Assembly: GCA_019352875.1 (NCBI GenBank)
Contig: JAAAFW010000015.1
Span: 248,001 to 312,000 of the forward strand
Origin: Pedobacter cryoconitis
GTDB lineage: Bacteria; Bacteroidota; Bacteroidia; Sphingobacteriales; Sphingobacteriaceae
Length of the DNA: 64,000 nt
Direction: 5' to 3'
Shown piece by piece: positions 56,217 to 64,000 of this stretch. Positions within the stretch are counted from its first letter, which is position 1. Each line of letters begins with the position of its first letter. The notes under the pieces were generated by a model that saw only the letters and a list, made by a program, of their open reading frames with translations, was not told where the DNA came from and did not search any database. The translations under genes and the position numbers were made by a program.

Positions 56217-56343
56217 GGGCCCAGTACCGGTATGCAATAATTCCTTTTTCAATATTGGATAATTTTAATGGGTCTTTCTGATAAAGGCTCGGTAGTAACA
56301 AATTATTTAACCGGACCAGAAATTTAAATATCGGCTTTTTCAT
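56197..56343 (-). CDS. 48-residue conserved small protein
   Basis: Small ORF of 48 residues starting at the ATG at 56343, 3 bp behind the stop of the gene at 56347 and overlapping the end of DUF1015 by 20 bp. The peptide has a basic hydrophobic N-terminus (MKKPIFKFLVRLNNLLLPSL) and EKGIIAYRYWALTNSL at the C-terminus. It fits a short Bacteroidota family of the pattern (K/R)LN..LLPS...D...K...A..YR.W.T...L, sometimes labelled SsrA-binding-like. Function unknown. Its gene position behind a translationally coupled partner supports it as real. Confidence 0.65.
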   Translation of the reverse strand: MKKPIFKFLVRLNNLLLPSLYQKDPLKLSNIEKGIIAYRYWALTNSLN

Positions 56344-56346
56344 TTC

Positions 56347-56889
56347 TTATGTTTTAAGGTTATTAATTGTGTTGATTTTTTTGTGCAACGTGAATATATA
56401 AATGAGTGCGGCCAGAAATAACGCTCCTAATATTATATTGATTAATGTGAACGTTCCTGTTTTCTTATCCGTTTCATCTACGTTATGTCTCAAAGTTTCA
56501 TTTTCATCCTGCAACTTTTTTATGGTTTGCATGTAGGCATCAATCCTTTTACGGCTGTTGGCTTCATTGGATTGTACCTGAGAAACTTCCTGATCTTTAT
56601 AGTTCATTAATACTTTAAGTTCCCTGAATATATTGTTGTCATTCAGTATGATATTCCTTAAGATTTCGTTGGAATTCTTTAAGTCATTTTTGGTTTGTAA
56701 GCCAAAAATACCAGATCTGGCACTTAAACTTAAGTCATACTGGCCAAACCTTGCACTCCGTTCTGCCAGCAGCATATTAATCTTTTGACGTTGGGTTTGA
56801 TAGGCTGAAGTGTCATTTTGGAATGCATATGTTTTAAATCCCGAAAATATGATCAGACTGAGAACTAATATTCTGATAGAAAATTTCAT
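56347..56889 (-). CDS. small secreted or anchored coiled-coil protein
   Basis: 180 residues with a signal peptide (IRILVLSLIIFSGFKTYAF), a helical coiled-coil body with heptad-like Leu/Ile/Asn spacing (residues 40-135; RIDAYMQTIKKLQDENETL), and a final helix near 148-168 (INIILGALFLAALIYIFTL) with a charged cytoplasmic end. Bitopic membrane protein of unknown role. It precedes the 48-residue gene by 3 bp. Confidence 0.8.
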   Translation of the reverse strand: MKFSIRILVLSLIIFSGFKTYAFQNDTSAYQTQRQKINMLLAERSARFGQYDLSLSARSGIFGLQTKNDLKNSNEILRNIILNDNNIFRELKVLMNYKDQEVSQVQSNEANSRKRIDAYMQTIKKLQDENETLRHNVDETDKKTGTFTLINIILGALFLAALIYIFTLHKKINTINNLKT

Positions 56890-56942
56890 AATTATAATTA
56901 AGCAAATTTGATGCCTTATTGAAATATAAGGGGAATTGAATT

Positions 56943-57722
56943 TTATGGATGAAATTGTATCCGGACGATATCTCCCAGATGTAAACCAAGTAATCCGCTG
57001 GCTTTGCCTTTATTAATGGCTATTTCCAGGTGATTGCTGATTCCGAAAATACATAGTTTTTCTCCTTCGGGTACTTCGTTGTAATGCCAGCTTAACTGGG
57101 TGATAGTTTCACTTTTCCGGAAATAGAGGGTGAAATCACGGTTGCGTTGAATTTTCGTGAATAACTCTTTCGTAATATTGGTAATCACGTTGCAGAATGT
57201 GTCAATATAGATCACACTTCCCCTGATGATATCCTGTTCAATAACAGGGTGCAGCAGCATTCTTTCCTCAACGCTTGCTGTAGGTATTCCAATGTCTTTT
57301 AGCTTTCCGCCTTTAGCCAGATGAATTGCAGCCTTTACAAAAATATCCACAAGAGGGAAGTGAAGATATTTGAGGTCCTGCATGATATTGAGCTCTACGA
57401 TTTCGTCAGGAGAACCATCGAACAGAAGTGAAAAAATTCCATTGTCGGCGCCCACGAAATAGTGATCCTGATATTTAAGTCCTACGTATTTGGTGTTTTC
57501 ACTAAAGACAGAATCGATACCGATCAGATGCACAGTACCTTTAGGGAAATAGTTATAAACGTTCTTTAAAACGAATGCGGCATAAGAGATATTGAACGAA
57601 GGAACCTCATGGGTAATATCCACAATTGTCGCAGTAGGAAGGATCGTCAGAATACTGCCTTTGAGGGCGGCCTGATAGAAATCCTTGGAACCTAAATCTG
57701 TTGTTAAAGTGATAATCGCCAT
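56943..57722 (-). CDS. SAM hydroxide adenosyltransferase (DUF62)
   Basis: 259 residues from the ATG at 57722 (MAIITLTTDLGSKDFYQAAL), the family start; the longer reading to 57782 is unlikely. Conserved parts are ITLTTDLGSKD, VDITHEVPSFNI, FVGADNGIFSLLF and VIYIDTFCNVITNI. The family hydrolyses S-adenosyl-methionine with water to adenosine and methionine, and its physiological role is poorly known. Divergent from phoH. Confidence 0.92.
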   Translation of the reverse strand: MAIITLTTDLGSKDFYQAALKGSILTILPTATIVDITHEVPSFNISYAAFVLKNVYNYFPKGTVHLIGIDSVFSENTKYVGLKYQDHYFVGADNGIFSLLFDGSPDEIVELNIMQDLKYLHFPLVDIFVKAAIHLAKGGKLKDIGIPTASVEERMLLHPVIEQDIIRGSVIYIDTFCNVITNITKELFTKIQRNRDFTLYFRKSETITQLSWHYNEVPEGEKLCIFGISNHLEIAINKGKASGLLGLHLGDIVRIQFHP

Positions 57723-57824
57723 TAAAAATTGAATATTTATTCTTAATCTTGCGTATACGGCAAGTCGCCTGCAAATATTCAAATTTAAATCAAAATATAC
57801 ACCTCTATCTTAAAAAACAATATT

Positions 57825-58790
57825 TTGAACGAATTAAAACTCACATTAGAGACAACAGATCCATTGCAATTCTGGGGTGCAAATAATGAGCACTATGAGT
57901 TGATCAAACGCGCTTTTCCAAAGCTGAAAATTGTTGCCAGAGGTAACGATATCAAGGTGTTGGGAGATGAAGCAGAGCAGAATATTTTTAGTCAGAAGTT
58001 TGCAGCTTTAGTCCGGCATCTCGACCAGTATGGCACATTGACCTCTGGGGATATTGAAACTTTATTATCATTAAAACCAGATTCCTCAGCACCGGTTCAG
58101 ACTCCGGCAGACAAGGGCGGTAGTAACGGTGGCGAAGTAATTGTTTTTGGAACCAATGGTCTGATGATCAAGGCGAGGACTGCTAACCAACGTAAGATGG
58201 TAGACAGTCTGATCAAAAATGATGTGCTTTTTGCGATAGGCCCCGCCGGTACAGGGAAAACCTACACAGCCGTGGCACTAGCAGTCCGCGCCCTCAAAAA
58301 TAAAGAGATTAAGAGAATTATCTTAACCAGACCTGCAGTTGAAGCCGGAGAAAATCTTGGTTTTTTGCCAGGCGACCTGAAAGAGAAAGTTGATCCTTAT
58401 TTAAGGCCGTTATATGACGCGCTGGATGATATGATCCCGCCTGATAAGCTTAAATTATATCTGGAGAACAGAACTATCGAAATAGCGCCGCTTGCATTTA
58501 TGCGCGGAAGAACGTTAGATAATTGCTTTGTTATTTTGGATGAAGCGCAAAATTCCACAGATTTGCAGCTCAAGATGTTTTTAACACGGATGGGGCCGAC
58601 GGCGAAGTTTATCGTTACAGGTGATGTGACACAAATAGACTTACCGAAAAAGCAGATGTCAGGTTTGCATAATGCTTTACGTATTCTGGACGATATACCC
58701 GGCATTGAGATCATTTACCTTAACGGAGATGATGTACTGCGCCATAAGCTGGTTAAACGCATCCTGAAAGCGTACGGAGATATACAATAA
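57825..58790 (+). CDS. PhoH-like ATPase
   Basis: 321 residues. It begins at a TTG (57825) as no ATG is in frame upstream; the beginning NELKLTLETTDPL is family-like. An N-terminal KH-like part, then the P-loop GPAGTGKTYTAV (residues 139-150) and FVILDEAQN as Walker B. Similar to YbeZ/PhoH proteins linked to RNA metabolism. It lies 103 bp from the divergent SAM hydroxide adenosyltransferase gene. Confidence 0.93.
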   Translation: MNELKLTLETTDPLQFWGANNEHYELIKRAFPKLKIVARGNDIKVLGDEAEQNIFSQKFAALVRHLDQYGTLTSGDIETLLSLKPDSSAPVQTPADKGGSNGGEVIVFGTNGLMIKARTANQRKMVDSLIKNDVLFAIGPAGTGKTYTAVALAVRALKNKEIKRIILTRPAVEAGENLGFLPGDLKEKVDPYLRPLYDALDDMIPPDKLKLYLENRTIEIAPLAFMRGRTLDNCFVILDEAQNSTDLQLKMFLTRMGPTAKFIVTGDVTQIDLPKKQMSGLHNALRILDDIPGIEIIYLNGDDVLRHKLVKRILKAYGDIQ

Positions 58791-58826
58791 TTTTTACACT
58801 ATAATTGATGGAGTTCCATCAGCACT

Positions 58827-59780
58827 ATGAAAGCAATCAGAGAAACAAACTTTAATTTTCCAAAACAGAATAATTTTTATAAAGGTAAGGTACGTGATGT
58901 ATACACTATCGATCATCGTTTAATGGCTATGGTCGTAACAGACAGGATTTCTGCATTTGATGTTGTCCTGCCTGAAGCTATTCCGTTCAAGGGACAGGTT
59001 TTAAATCAGATTGCAGCTAAATTTTTGAAAGCTACAGCTGACATTGTGCCTAACTGGGTTCTGTCTGTACCTGATGAAATGGTTACAATTGGAAGGATCT
59101 GTGAACCTTTCAAAGTGGAGATGGTTATTCGTGGTTATCTGGCTGGACATGCCTGGAGAGAATACAGCGCTGGAAAAAGGTCAGTATGCGGTGTTTCATT
59201 GCCGGACGGACTTAAAGAAAATGATAAATTGCCACAGCCGATTATTACACCTACTACTAAAGCGGCTGTAGGCCATGATGAAGATATTTCAAGGGAAGAC
59301 ATTCTGGCTAAGGGTATAGTTTCGATCAGCGACTACGATAAGTTGGAAGAGTATACGCAGGCACTGTATCATAGAGGTACGGAAATGGCAGCAGAGCGCG
59401 GACTGATTTTAGTAGATACTAAATATGAATTTGGTAAAGTGGGTGATGAAATTTATCTTATAGATGAGATTCACACACCAGATTCAAGTCGCTATTTCTA
59501 TGCTGAAGGATATCTGGACCGTCAGGAGTCGGGAGAAGCCCAAAAACAACTGTCTAAAGAATTTGTGCGTAAATGGTTAATAGAAAACGGTTTCCAGGGA
59601 AAAGACGGACAAGTTGTTCCGGAAATGAACGAGGAGTTAGTTGAATCGATTTCTGCCAGGTATATTGAACTTTTCGAACAGATTACAGGTGATAAGTTCA
59701 TTAAAAATACGCAGGACAATATTCAGGAGCGTATTGAGAAAAATGTTCAGCAGAGTATAGAGGAACTTTTGTCAGTATAA
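58827..59780 (+). CDS. purC: SAICAR synthase
   Basis: 317 residues, with the usual Bacteroidota C-terminal extension. Purine synthesis step joining aspartate to CAIR. Motifs: [18 protein letters not shown] near the start with the ATP-binding lysine region, [36 protein letters not shown] and [15 protein letters not shown]. 36 bp behind phoH. Confidence 0.96.
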   Translation: MKAIRETNFNFPKQNNFYKGKVRDVYTIDHRLMAMVVTDRISAFDVVLPEAIPFKGQVLNQIAAKFLKATADIVPNWVLSVPDEMVTIGRICEPFKVEMVIRGYLAGHAWREYSAGKRSVCGVSLPDGLKENDKLPQPIITPTTKAAVGHDEDISREDILAKGIVSISDYDKLEEYTQALYHRGTEMAAERGLILVDTKYEFGKVGDEIYLIDEIHTPDSSRYFYAEGYLDRQESGEAQKQLSKEFVRKWLIENGFQGKDGQVVPEMNEELVESISARYIELFEQITGDKFIKNTQDNIQERIEKNVQQSIEELLSV

Positions 59781-59812
59781 TTGTTTAAATTGGTAAGAAG
59801 CAAAATAAGCCT

Positions 59813-60202
59813 ATGAAATTTTCAGTAGATAAACACGAAAAGTATGTTGTTATCAGGCTTGATGAAACTAAATTTACAGATTTTAACGCACCGGGGCTTA
59901 AATCGGAATTTATTTTATTGAATGCAGACGGATATTGTAATATCGTTCTGGATTTGTCTGAAGTAAAGTCATGCGATGACTCACAGGATCTTAGCTGTCT
60001 GCTTGTTGCAGACAGACTTTGCAAAAAAGCGAATGGTTTGTTTATAGTAACCGGTGTAGCTGACTGTATTGTTGAGATACTCAGACTGTCGTCTGTAGAC
60101 AAGTCACTGCACATTCTGGGTTCATTAGCGGAGGCTGAGGATCTTATCTTTATGGAGGAGATCGAGAAAGAGTTGTTGGGAAGTTTTGACGAGGATGAAT
60201 AA
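59813..60202 (+). CDS. STAS-domain protein, anti-sigma antagonist-like
   Basis: 129-residue STAS domain: HEKYVVIRLDETKFTDFNAPGL, CNIVLDLSEVKSCDDSQDLS and SLHILGSLAEAEDLIF. The Ser phosphorylation position (usually in DSxG) is taken by SCDDSQ. Such proteins usually bind a serine kinase. No partner kinase is adjacent. The stop abuts the rnz start. Confidence 0.9.
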   Translation: MKFSVDKHEKYVVIRLDETKFTDFNAPGLKSEFILLNADGYCNIVLDLSEVKSCDDSQDLSCLLVADRLCKKANGLFIVTGVADCIVEILRLSSVDKSLHILGSLAEAEDLIFMEEIEKELLGSFDEDE

Positions 60203-61114
60203 ATGAAATTTGAATTGACCATTTTAGGCAGCAGTTCTGCTACCCCTGTATTTAATAGAAATCCTTCCGCCCAATTACTGAATTGTAATGAAAAATTCTA
60301 TCTGATTGATTGTGGCGAGGGCACTCAGCAGCAGCTGATCAAATTTGGAATAAAGGCAAGTAAAATAGATACTATTTTTATTAGTCATTTACATGGAGAT
60401 CATTATTTTGGATTAATCGGCCTGATTTCTACGATGCACTTAAATGGCAGGATTAAACCGCTTTATGTTTACGGACCAGCTGCTTTAAAGGACATATTAG
60501 ATATACAGTTTAAATATTCGGATACTGTATTAAGATTTGAATTAGTATTTAACCCTGTGGTGGCTGATGAACCTAGAGTTATTTTTCAGAATCAGGATGT
60601 TGTAGTCGAAACTATAATCATGAACCACAGGATACCCTGCACCGGATTTAAATTTTCTGAGAAGAAGAGATTAAGAAAAGTAATTGCCGATAAGCTGGAG
60701 CAGGCCGGTATTGCTCAAGAATATTATCCACTTCTAAAAAAGGGGCTTGACCTGACTTTACCTGGCGGCAGATTCATTAAAAACAGTGATTATACCGTAG
60801 ATTCAGATGCGCCTAAAAGTTACTGCTACTGTTCAGATACACTTGCTGACGGAAGTTACCTGGAAAGTCTGAGAAACTGCACGGTATTATATCATGAAGC
60901 AACATTTCTTCACGAGTTGCTTGAGCGTGCGAACACTACCCATCACAGCACCGCATTACAAGCGGCTGAGATAGCAGGGGAGGTCGGTGCAGGTAAATTG
61001 ATCATTGGTCACTTTTCATCACGGTACAAGGTATTATTGCCCTTGCTTGAAGAAGCAAAAGGTAAGTTCCATTCGACCGAGCTGGCTTTAGAAGGACATA
61101 CTTATTCCATTTAG
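60203..61114 (+). CDS. rnz: ribonuclease Z
   Basis: 303-residue MBL-fold tRNA 3'-processing endonuclease. Metal motif HLHGDH (His62, His64, Asp66, His67). Then NHRIPCTGFKF (His), YCYCSDTLADGSYLES and ATFLHELLERANTTHHSTA, the RNase Z exosite-region features. It processes tRNA 3' ends, relevant for genes without encoded CCA such as tRNA-Ser at 15152. The start directly follows the STAS gene stop. Confidence 0.95.
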   Translation: MKFELTILGSSSATPVFNRNPSAQLLNCNEKFYLIDCGEGTQQQLIKFGIKASKIDTIFISHLHGDHYFGLIGLISTMHLNGRIKPLYVYGPAALKDILDIQFKYSDTVLRFELVFNPVVADEPRVIFQNQDVVVETIIMNHRIPCTGFKFSEKKRLRKVIADKLEQAGIAQEYYPLLKKGLDLTLPGGRFIKNSDYTVDSDAPKSYCYCSDTLADGSYLESLRNCTVLYHEATFLHELLERANTTHHSTALQAAEIAGEVGAGKLIIGHFSSRYKVLLPLLEEAKGKFHSTELALEGHTYSI

Positions 61115-61129
61115 AAATATTTCAAAATG

Positions 61130-61179
61130 ACAGACATAAAAAAAGCGCCTATATTATAGGCGCTTTTTTTATGTCTGTT
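61130..61179. terminator. bidirectional terminator, rnz and mce genes
   Basis: Nearly perfect stem: ACAGACATAAAAAAAGCGCC / GGCGCTTTTTTTATGTCTGT around TATATTATA. Serves the rnz (+) and MlaD-like (-) genes. Confidence 0.9.
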
Positions 61180-61194
61180 CAAACAGGACGGTTA

Positions 61195-62148
61195 TTATTT
61201 GTCCTTTTTATTTCCACCTCCGAAAACAGAGAAGTGTACATAACGTTTTGGATTCTCTTTAAGATCAATAATCAGGTTGTCCAGATTTTTGGAAGCATTG
61301 TTTAGATTATCATACATTTTAGTATCGTTAACCAACAGCCCTAAAGTGCCCTGTCCGTTATTAACCTTAGTCACGATACCCTGTAAATCTGTAACAGCTT
61401 TATTCGCATTATCCAGTGTCTGTTTGAAATTAGCAGCAGCTACCTGATCGGTGATAGTATTAATGTTATTTAGAATAGCATTGATTTTTTCATTGTTGTT
61501 TTTCAGGTTCAGTGAGATACTTTCTGCATTAGCCAGAATAGCAGCGATTCTTTTACTTTCTGTACCAACCAATCCATCAACCTTTTTTGAAGTTCCTTCA
61601 AGCGAAGTTAGTGTAGCAGCAATACTGTTAAAGCTTTTATCCACGTTTTTCTGAAAGTTCGGGTTTAGAATAGTGTTCACACTGGTTAGAATCGAATCCA
61701 TCTTACCGATTATTAATTCTGCTTTTTTCTGTACCGGCTGAACAGCTTCCATGAGGTTTTTCTCGACATTGGCATTAAGCGTATCTCCATCCTGCGCAAA
61801 GTCCTGACCTGTTCCTAAAGCCATAACGATAGCCTTACTTCCCAGTAAATCAGTACTTTCTAGTTTTGCGATGCTATTTTTAGGAATGTCGTACTTACCC
61901 TGTATCTTCAATGTAGCTATAATTGTTCCGTTAGGCTGCAAAATAAGTTTGTCTACACGACCAATCTGAAACCCGTTGATAAGTACAGGTTTAGAAACCG
62001 CCAGGCCGTCCACCCGTGAGTATCTAGCATATAAGACTGTTTCGCTTGAAAAGATGGAGTTTCCTTTAAGGAAGTTGTAGCCAATAATTAATAAGGCGAT
62101 GGAAAAGGCTGCTAATATGCCTACTTTGGTTTCGTTTGCTATTTTCAC
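61195..62148 (-). CDS. MCE/MlaD-family lipid transport protein
   Basis: 317 residues with an N-terminal helix (VGILAAFSIALLIIGYNFL), an MCE domain (residues 36-113: LYARYSRVDGLAVSKPVLIN, GFQIGRVDKLILQPNG) and a long helical coiled-coil part with repeated Asn/Leu/Lys, ending in a charged tail. It belongs to the group of Bacteroidota MCE proteins in the periplasm that shuttle phospholipids. 14 bp behind the amidase stop. Confidence 0.92.
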   Translation of the reverse strand: MKIANETKVGILAAFSIALLIIGYNFLKGNSIFSSETVLYARYSRVDGLAVSKPVLINGFQIGRVDKLILQPNGTIIATLKIQGKYDIPKNSIAKLESTDLLGSKAIVMALGTGQDFAQDGDTLNANVEKNLMEAVQPVQKKAELIIGKMDSILTSVNTILNPNFQKNVDKSFNSIAATLTSLEGTSKKVDGLVGTESKRIAAILANAESISLNLKNNNEKINAILNNINTITDQVAAANFKQTLDNANKAVTDLQGIVTKVNNGQGTLGLLVNDTKMYDNLNNASKNLDNLIIDLKENPKRYVHFSVFGGGNKKDK

Positions 62149-62162
62149 TTAGGGTGGTTTAC

Positions 62163-63008
62163 TTATTTTACTTCTGTTTCTTTTTTATAGGTCTTCACGG
62201 AATCAAAAATCGCACTTACAATTTCATTCTGTCCGCTGGCAGAATTCATATAGCTTTCCTCAGAAGGGTGGGATATAAACCCAATTTCAGTAAGAACAGC
62301 TGGCATACCGCATCTTTGCAGGACCAAAATACCTTGTTCTTTTACCCCTCTGTTTAGTCTTTTATTCTTTTTTGTATAATTGTTTTGCATTAACCGGGCC
62401 AATCTAAGACTTTTGTCCCTGTATAGATTTTTAAACAAAGATAAGATAATAAATGTTTCGGGATCTTTAGGATCATAACCATTATAATTCTTTTTGTAAT
62501 CCTTTTCCAAAGCAGCATCAGCATTCTCTCTGATAGCGATATCCTGCTCATTTAGCCTGTGACTACCGGCAACAAATGTCTCAGTTCCCCTGGTTACTTT
62601 GTTCTTTACGTAACCATATCTGGGAATCCTTTTTCCTTTTCTCATGGTATGGCCGGTCACTACTCTTCGGTCCGGCATGGAGTTACAATGGATAGAAATA
62701 AACAGATCTGCTTTCGCATTATTAGCTATTTCGGCTCTTCTGTATAAAGAAACATCTACATCCGTTTTACGCGTATAAATAATTTGAACACCGGGCATAT
62801 CCCTTTGAAATTTTCGCCCAAGTTTTAGGGCAACTTGCAGTGCTACATTCTTTTCTTTAGAGAAACTGCCTGAAGCACCTGGTTTATTGCCCCCGTGGCC
62901 CGCGTCAATTACTATTCTTTTTACTTTATATCCCTGTGCAAAGGAGCTGAGTGTACAAAAAAGGAACAAGAGTGTCAGCAGGGATATATTTCTTTTGAAT
63001 ATCATCAA
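62163..63008 (-). CDS. N-acetylmuramoyl-L-alanine amidase (Amidase_3)
   Basis: 281 residues with a signal peptide (LLTLLFLFCTLSSFAQ). Zinc motif: VIDAGHGGNKPGASG (His38), SKEKNVALQVALKLG (Glu52), LFISIHCNSM (His) and VLTEIGFISHPSE with the final Glu. It cuts the peptide from the MurNAc chain in the periplasm. Begins divergent from the lptD gene; the next gene on its strand is the MCE gene. Confidence 0.94.
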   Translation of the reverse strand: MMIFKRNISLLTLLFLFCTLSSFAQGYKVKRIVIDAGHGGNKPGASGSFSKEKNVALQVALKLGRKFQRDMPGVQIIYTRKTDVDVSLYRRAEIANNAKADLFISIHCNSMPDRRVVTGHTMRKGKRIPRYGYVKNKVTRGTETFVAGSHRLNEQDIAIRENADAALEKDYKKNYNGYDPKDPETFIILSLFKNLYRDKSLRLARLMQNNYTKKNKRLNRGVKEQGILVLQRCGMPAVLTEIGFISHPSEESYMNSASGQNEIVSAIFDSVKTYKKETEVK

Positions 63009-63239
63009 ATAAACTGGTTTAAAGGTGTGAAATTAGACCGCAAAGATAGTATAATAAAGTTTTTAGCCCATAATTGAGGGCAAAAACGTAAAATGTAAGA
63101 ATAACAATCAAAATTATATTTTGTTAAATATATGATCTAGTTAATGTATTAACACACTGAAAATCAATATTATATTATATGTTTAACAATAATTAACCGA
63201 CAAACACTCATTTACATGATTCTATGCTATATTTTTCAT

Positions 63240-63247
63240 TAATTTTG
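63240..63247 (+). promoter_or_regulatory. TAATTTTG -7-like element before lptD
   Basis: Matches TAnnTTTG and lies 24 bp before the TTG start of the lptD gene; no -33 box stands at the expected distance, so this is a weak candidate promoter. Confidence 0.35.
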
Positions 63248-63270
63248 GACGTTTTGGCTTAAACAACAAT

Positions 63271-64000
63271 TTGAAGTTATATTCCGCTTATAATTTGAAA
63301 CTTTTACACAGATCCGTCTTCCTGCTTAGTTTATTGCTTATGGTTATTACCAGTGAGGCAAGCTATGCTTATAACTACAAATTCCAGACACCCGTTGTTC
63401 AGCAACAAGATACCGTTGGAACCGATACTTTAAAACCTGCACAGCCAAGACAACCCGGCAAGGCAGAAGAAGTTTCGAAAATTGAATATTCAGCCCAGGA
63501 TTCGACTAAATACAGTAAGGACAGAAGTATTATCTATTTATACGGTAAGGCCCGTGTAATTTATGGTGCATTCGAACTGGATGCAGATTATATAACCTTC
63601 AATTCAAAAGACAATACGGTATTTGCGAGCGGAAGAAAGGCTGCGAATGGGAAATATCTGGGGAAGCCAATTTTTAAAATGGATCAGCAAGGCTCTTCAA
63701 GTGCAGATTCACTTTTCTACAATACGAAGTCGGGTAAGGGAACGGTATTTAATACTTTCACCGAACAGGAGGGAGGCTTCTTTTCCGGCGGCCAAAGTAA
63801 GCGCCAACCGGACAATGAAATCCATATCAAGGGTGTTACCTATAGTACGTGCAACCTGCCACACCCGCACTTTGGGATTTATATTACTAAGGGAATTGTT
63901 ACCGATAAACAGATTATCACAGGTCCGGTATATTTGAAAATAGAAGATATTCCTTTACCGCTCGGTCTGCCATTTGCATTTTTCCCTAAACCTAACAAAC
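63271..64000 (+). CDS. lptD: LptD-like outer-membrane protein, 3' end outside window
   Basis: Open frame from a TTG at 63271 (no ATG in frame at a suitable place) to the window edge. It has a signal peptide (FLLSLLLMVITSEASYA) and then an OstA-like periplasmic beta-jellyroll (IIYLYGKARVIYGAFELDAD, YSTCNLPHPHFGIYIT). This fits the N-terminal region of LptD-like LPS-assembly proteins of Bacteroidota. Divergent from the amidase, 262 bp apart. Confidence 0.85.
   Translation, partial: MKLYSAYNLKLLHRSVFLLSLLLMVITSEASYAYNYKFQTPVVQQQDTVGTDTLKPAQPRQPGKAEEVSKIEYSAQDSTKYSKDRSIIYLYGKARVIYGAFELDADYITFNSKDNTVFASGRKAANGKYLGKPIFKMDQQGSSSADSLFYNTKSGKGTVFNTFTEQEGGFFSGGQSKRQPDNEIHIKGVTYSTCNLPHPHFGIYITKGIVTDKQIITGPVYLKIEDIPLPLGLPFAFFPKPNK

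Noticed and set aside
1..64000. CRISPR array or complete insertion sequence
   Set aside because: No regularly spaced direct repeats and no full transposase were seen; mobile traces are limited to the recombinase remnants and the palindromic element.

Overview
The window reads as a chromosome segment of a Bacteroidota species, most likely Sphingobacteriaceae (Pedobacter-like). The reasons are the many short lipoprotein signal peptides, the TonB receptor/DUF4374/PepSY iron locus, the HxlR and AraC regulators, TAnnTTTG-type -7 elements with few Shine-Dalgarno sequences, and the core clusters rpsO-pnp, serC-serA-DUF1015 and MCE-amidase-lptD. The family assignments come from reading the translations; no database search was run.

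Layout. 1-8870: a complete ferric-siderophore import route, made of a TonB-dependent receptor (cut by the left edge), a DUF4374 lipoprotein, a PepSY membrane protein, a cupin, two FecCD permeases, an ATPase and a CeuE/YclQ-type binding lipoprotein. 8871-15236: a decayed genomic island next to tRNA-Ser(UGA). It holds a serine-recombinase stub, two intact lipoprotein genes of unknown function, a frameshifted dinB fragment, a frameshifted glycine-rich toxin-like gene followed by an intact four-helix membrane protein, and a frameshifted tyrosine integrase. 15237-42308: an accessory and metabolic stretch. It contains dctA, an azoreductase, three HxlR regulators each divergent from a target-like gene, lipoprotein pairs and triplets of unknown function, a PAS histidine kinase, manganese catalase, an S9 peptidase, an SDR, an AraC regulator, an MBL hydrolase, an NmrA protein, a secreted cupin, a GH15 enzyme, a damaged GNAT, an outer-membrane barrel with a carboxypeptidase-regulatory-like lipoprotein, an alpha/beta hydrolase and a methyltransferase. 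42735-64000: mostly core genome. It contains a second tRNA-Ser(UGA), BrkB, thioesterases, mltG, a PASTA protein, ddl, a Crp/Fnr regulator, DUF983, rpsO, pnp, rpe, serC, serA, DUF1015, a 48-codon gene, a SAM hydroxide adenosyltransferase, phoH, purC, STAS, rnz, MCE/MlaD, an amidase and the start of lptD.

Points most worth a second look: two promoter regions share a 12-bp Crp/Fnr-like site (TGACCTRCATCA) at the same distance from a -7-like element, and one lies directly behind the Crp/Fnr gene; a 62-nt near-perfect palindrome sits inside a roughly 134-bp structured element at 48592-48725; the decayed island has a toxin/immunity-like remnant and a tRNA-Ser whose 3' CCA is missing while its paralogue keeps it; and the binding protein keeps the His/Tyr pair, with identical spacing, that CeuE uses for tetradentate catecholate siderophores.
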